From contig JAQVUC010000037.1 of the NCBI GenBank assembly GCA_028699715.1, forward strand, positions 1 to 8,443: a stretch of DNA of 8,443 nucleotides, read 5' to 3'. The stretch's first letter is position 1, and each line of letters begins with the position of its first letter. Source of the DNA: Anaerolineaceae bacterium (GTDB taxonomy: Bacteria > Chloroflexota > Anaerolineae > Anaerolineales > Anaerolineaceae). A model generated the notes under the pieces. The model had not been told where the DNA came from and did not search any database. It was given only the letters and a program-made list of their open reading frames with translations. Shown one piece after another: positions 6,707 to 8,443 of this stretch. The position numbers were made by a program, and so were the translations under genes.

Positions 6707-6712
6707 ATTATA
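6707..6712 (-). promoter_or_regulatory. -10 element of the tsaE operon promoter
   Basis: A perfect TATAAT on the minus strand (AAGGTATAATCG context) ends 28 nt before the tsaE ATG. No convincing -35 hexamer is found at 16-18 nt spacing. It lies between the SWIM gene terminator and tsaE, exactly where the next transcript should begin. Predicted start of RNA is near 6700, leaving a leader of about 20 nt. Confidence 0.5.
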
Positions 6713-6813
6713 CCTTAACGATTCTTAAATGAAGCCAGAAATTTTCTGATTTACCCGGCAGTCCGATAAGGGCAATACTTTTGTCAGACAGATGCAATAA
6801 ACGATTAAATTGT

Positions 6814-6839
6814 AAAAAAAGAGAGCCAACTGGCTCTCT
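6814..6839 (-). terminator. Rho-independent terminator of the SWIM gene
   Basis: GAGAGCC (6821-6827) and GGCTCTC (6832-6838) form a stem around AACT, extendable by an outer A-T pair. Read on the minus strand it is followed by seven T's (6814-6820 are A on the plus strand). It lies 15 nt past the SWIM stop and separates that unit from the tsaE operon. Confidence 0.92.
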
Positions 6840-6853
6840 CGGTTGAACTTGTT

Positions 6854-7102
6854 TTAGACGTTTGTGACTTCGTGCGGATCGACCATCCCCTCAAGGATTA
6901 ACTCAAGACCCATCGTATGGGCGCATATTCCGCGGATCTGGAAGTAGTTACAGGTACAATGCCATTGCCCGTCTTGATAGGTGACGGTGTGTTCGTTATT
7001 TTCACCCTGGATATGGGCTTCAAATTGACTAAACTTGATACGGTCGCGTTCTTCAGCGTAACGTTTTGCCTTTTCAATCTTGCCGTACAATCCACTATCC
7101 AT
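6854..7102 (-). CDS. Small SWIM zinc-finger protein
   Basis: This 82-aa protein consists of little more than a SWIM zinc finger, a fold that binds DNA or protein in SWI2/SNF2 helicases, MuDR-type transposases and other multidomain proteins. The CxCx(n)CxH ligands are Cys49, Cys51, Cys60 and His62 (WHCTCNYFQIRGICAHT), with a strand pair ENNEHTVTYQDGQWHC before them that is usual for the fold. A basic, charged helix occupies residues 8-25. No helicase or other domain is attached and no partner gene is adjacent, so it is probably a stand-alone adaptor or DNA-binding protein of unknown role. CGGAG lies 10 nt before the ATG. It has its own strong promoter, a leader of about 124 nt and a terminator, so it forms a one-gene unit. 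Confidence 0.88.
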   Translation of the reverse strand: MDSGLYGKIEKAKRYAEERDRIKFSQFEAHIQGENNEHTVTYQDGQWHCTCNYFQIRGICAHTMGLELILEGMVDPHEVTNV

Positions 7103-7226
7103 TTCTTATAGGCTCCGTTTCTATTAACTTAAACAAAAACACGCGCCAAGAAGTATTCGGCGAGTGTCGTTTCTTGAAACTCCGCGTGGTTACGGGTCAT
7201 GCGTATCAGGCTAACTCCTGCATAGT
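7103..7226 (-). promoter_or_regulatory. Long leader of the SWIM transcript with a possible 23-codon reading frame
   Basis: The predicted 5' leader contains a 23-aa frame from ATG at 7200 to TAA at 7129 (starting MTRNHAEF, ending LARVFV). An AGGAG at its 5' end is 14 nt away, too far for efficient use. Within the leader ACGCG (7141-7145) can pair with CGCGT, and CAAGAA (7147-7152) with TTCTTG, giving an interrupted stem. No known riboswitch was recognised. The stretch may be only an untranslated leader. Confidence 0.3.
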
Positions 7227-7232
7227 GTCTTA

Positions 7233-7261
7233 ATTATAGACTGAAGTGGAAGGATAGTCAA
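7233..7261 (-). promoter_or_regulatory. Strong sigma70-type promoter of the SWIM gene
   Basis: On the minus strand TTGACT (7261-7256) and TATAAT (7238-7233) are separated by exactly 17 nt: 11 of 12 consensus bases at ideal spacing. Transcription should begin near 7226, about 124 nt before the SWIM start. The -35 is 25 nt after the stop of the ABC-F gene. No terminator is seen between that stop and this promoter, so read-through from the ABC-F gene is also likely. Confidence 0.8.
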
Positions 7262-7286
7262 TAAAAGCCGCGAATAAATCCCAAAC

Positions 7287-8443
7287 TCACTCGTCAGCGT
7301 GTAAAATTTGGGCCAGGTTTTCCCATTCAGCCAGTAGATTTTCAAGACTGGAACTAAGGCCTTGATACGTATCCATCAACTTTCGGAGTTTTTTGGGGTC
7401 GGATGGTGGGGACGTAAGCTGAGCCTCACAGAGCGCTTTTTCAGATTCAAGCTGATGGATTTTCGTTTCCAATTCTGAGACCCTCTTCTGGATCTGTTGG
7501 CGTTTGTTCCGGCTGAGTCCTTTGGAGTTTTCTTTTCTGGGCTCTTGGTTAGCCTGATGTTCACCTTGTTGCTCAGTCGCTTCAGGCCTGTAAAATCTAT
7601 TCTGGAATTCCCGGTATTCCGAATAGCTGCCTTTGAAGGCCTGGAGCTGCTTTTGATCAGGCGCCAGCTCCCAAATTTGAGTTGCCAGGGCGTCGATCAA
7701 ATAGCGGTCATGCGAGACCAGCAGAATCGTGCCCGGGTATTCCGACAAAACCTTTTGGAGCACTTCCTGAGTGGGCAAGTCCAGGTGGTTAGTGGGCTCA
7801 TCCAAAAGCAGCAGGTTGGCATCCGAAAGCGCCAATTTTGCCAAAGCCAGGCGTCCACGCTCTCCGCCGGAAAGGGTCGCGACTGGCTCAAAGACCTGCT
7901 CACCCTGGAAACCATACTTAGCCAAATAATTGCGAATTTCCGCCGGCAGCATGGCCGGGGCAACGGTGTTGATTTCCTGGATCAGGTCATTGCGTGGGTC
8001 AAGCCCTTCATGCGCCTGGGCAAAATAGCCCACTTTAAGGCTGGAACCCAGTTGGATCCTGCCGCTATAGGCTGGAATTTGCCCCAGGATGGTTTTGAGA
8101 AAAGTGGTTTTGCCAGCCCCGTTGGGACCGATCAAGGCCACGCACTCTTTGCGTTCAAGCACCAGATCAGGGCTGTTAAAGAGTGGTTTCCCCTCATCTT
8201 CATAGCCGACTTCCAGATCATAGGTACGCAAAACCAGGTCACCCGAGCGACCAATGGTTTTAAGGCGCAAGTGCATCGGGCGGGTGTAAATTTTTGGCGC
8301 AGTCAGACGGGAATCTTCCAACAGCCTTTCCAGCCGGCGCTGGCGGCCTCTGGCCTGGTTGGTATTTTGCGATCCCATATTTCTGCGAATGTAATCCTCC
8401 TGTTTTTCAATGTATTCCGTTTGGGCTTCGTATTCCGCCAAAC
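7287..8443 (-). CDS. ABC-F family ATPase, C-terminal part (cut by window edge)
   Basis: ABC-F proteins are soluble twin-ATPase factors that act on the ribosome, for example in translation rescue or antibiotic resistance. The 385 codons present lack the first ATPase domain, which lies beyond the right edge; the TTG at 8441 is an internal Leu, not a start. Fragment residues 1-45 are the charged interdomain linker (IEKQEDYIRR, QARGRQRRLERLL) that reaches the tRNA site in this family. The second ATPase domain follows with Walker A GPNGAGKTT (105-113), signature LSGGERGR (190-197), Walker B LLLLDEPTNHLDL (210-222) and the switch His in VSHDR (242-246). Residues 310-376 form a coiled-coil tail, as in Uup and related members. 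There is no membrane segment. The subfamily cannot be fixed without the N-terminal half. The stop is TGA at 7287. Confidence 0.95.
   Translation of the reverse strand, partial: LAEYEAQTEYIEKQEDYIRRNMGSQNTNQARGRQRRLERLLEDSRLTAPKIYTRPMHLRLKTIGRSGDLVLRTYDLEVGYEDEGKPLFNSPDLVLERKECVALIGPNGAGKTTFLKTILGQIPAYSGRIQLGSSLKVGYFAQAHEGLDPRNDLIQEINTVAPAMLPAEIRNYLAKYGFQGEQVFEPVATLSGGERGRLALAKLALSDANLLLLDEPTNHLDLPTQEVLQKVLSEYPGTILLVSHDRYLIDALATQIWELAPDQKQLQAFKGSYSEYREFQNRFYRPEATEQQGEHQANQEPRKENSKGLSRNKRQQIQKRVSELETKIHQLESEKALCEAQLTSPPSDPKKLRKLMDTYQGLSSSLENLLAEWENLAQILHADE

Noticed and set aside
8439..8441. TTG at 8441 as a start codon of the ABC-F gene
   Set aside because: The sequence there is the interdomain linker of a two-domain ABC-F protein, so the true start lies beyond the window.

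Overview
The window looks like a chromosomal segment of a mesophilic bacterium of moderate GC content. It has sigma70-type promoters, clear Shine-Dalgarno sites and Rho-independent terminators. The set of genes (a family-4 uracil-DNA glycosylase, a tiny SWIM zinc-finger protein, an isolated dnaN and a tsaE-tsaB-rimI run) suggests Chloroflexota, perhaps Anaerolineae. That placement is an impression from protein character and could not be checked by a search.

Region by region. At 1-42 a minus-strand reading frame runs off the left edge, preceded by a small hairpin and a repeated 10-mer; this resembles the end of an insertion sequence. At 212-1348 lies dnaN (sliding clamp) on the plus strand, a single-gene unit with a good ribosome binding site and a strong terminator at 1365-1393. 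All other genes are on the minus strand. Read in transcription order they are: the C-terminal two thirds of an ABC-F ATPase (cut by the right edge), a strong promoter at 7233-7261, an 82-aa SWIM protein with its own terminator (6814-6839), then a second promoter at 6707-6712 and a long tight gene run: tsaE, tsaB, rimI, family-4 udg, nucleotide-sugar dehydrogenase, nucleotide-sugar epimerase and a DsrE-like protein. Gaps in that run are between a 1-nt overlap and 39 nt, so it is probably one operon that converges on dnaN.

How the genes fit together. TsaE and TsaB belong to the t6A37 tRNA-modification machinery, and RimI often travels with them. The dehydrogenase and epimerase would act in sequence to make a UDP-uronic acid for surface polysaccharide. 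The most striking point is that the uracil-DNA glycosylase ends in exactly QLSLF, the textbook pentapeptide for binding the bacterial beta clamp, which is the product of dnaN in this same window. This suggests that uracil repair is tethered to the replication clamp. No rRNA, tRNA or CRISPR array was seen. Most of the window is ordinary housekeeping DNA; the accessory-looking part is confined to the first ~130 bases.
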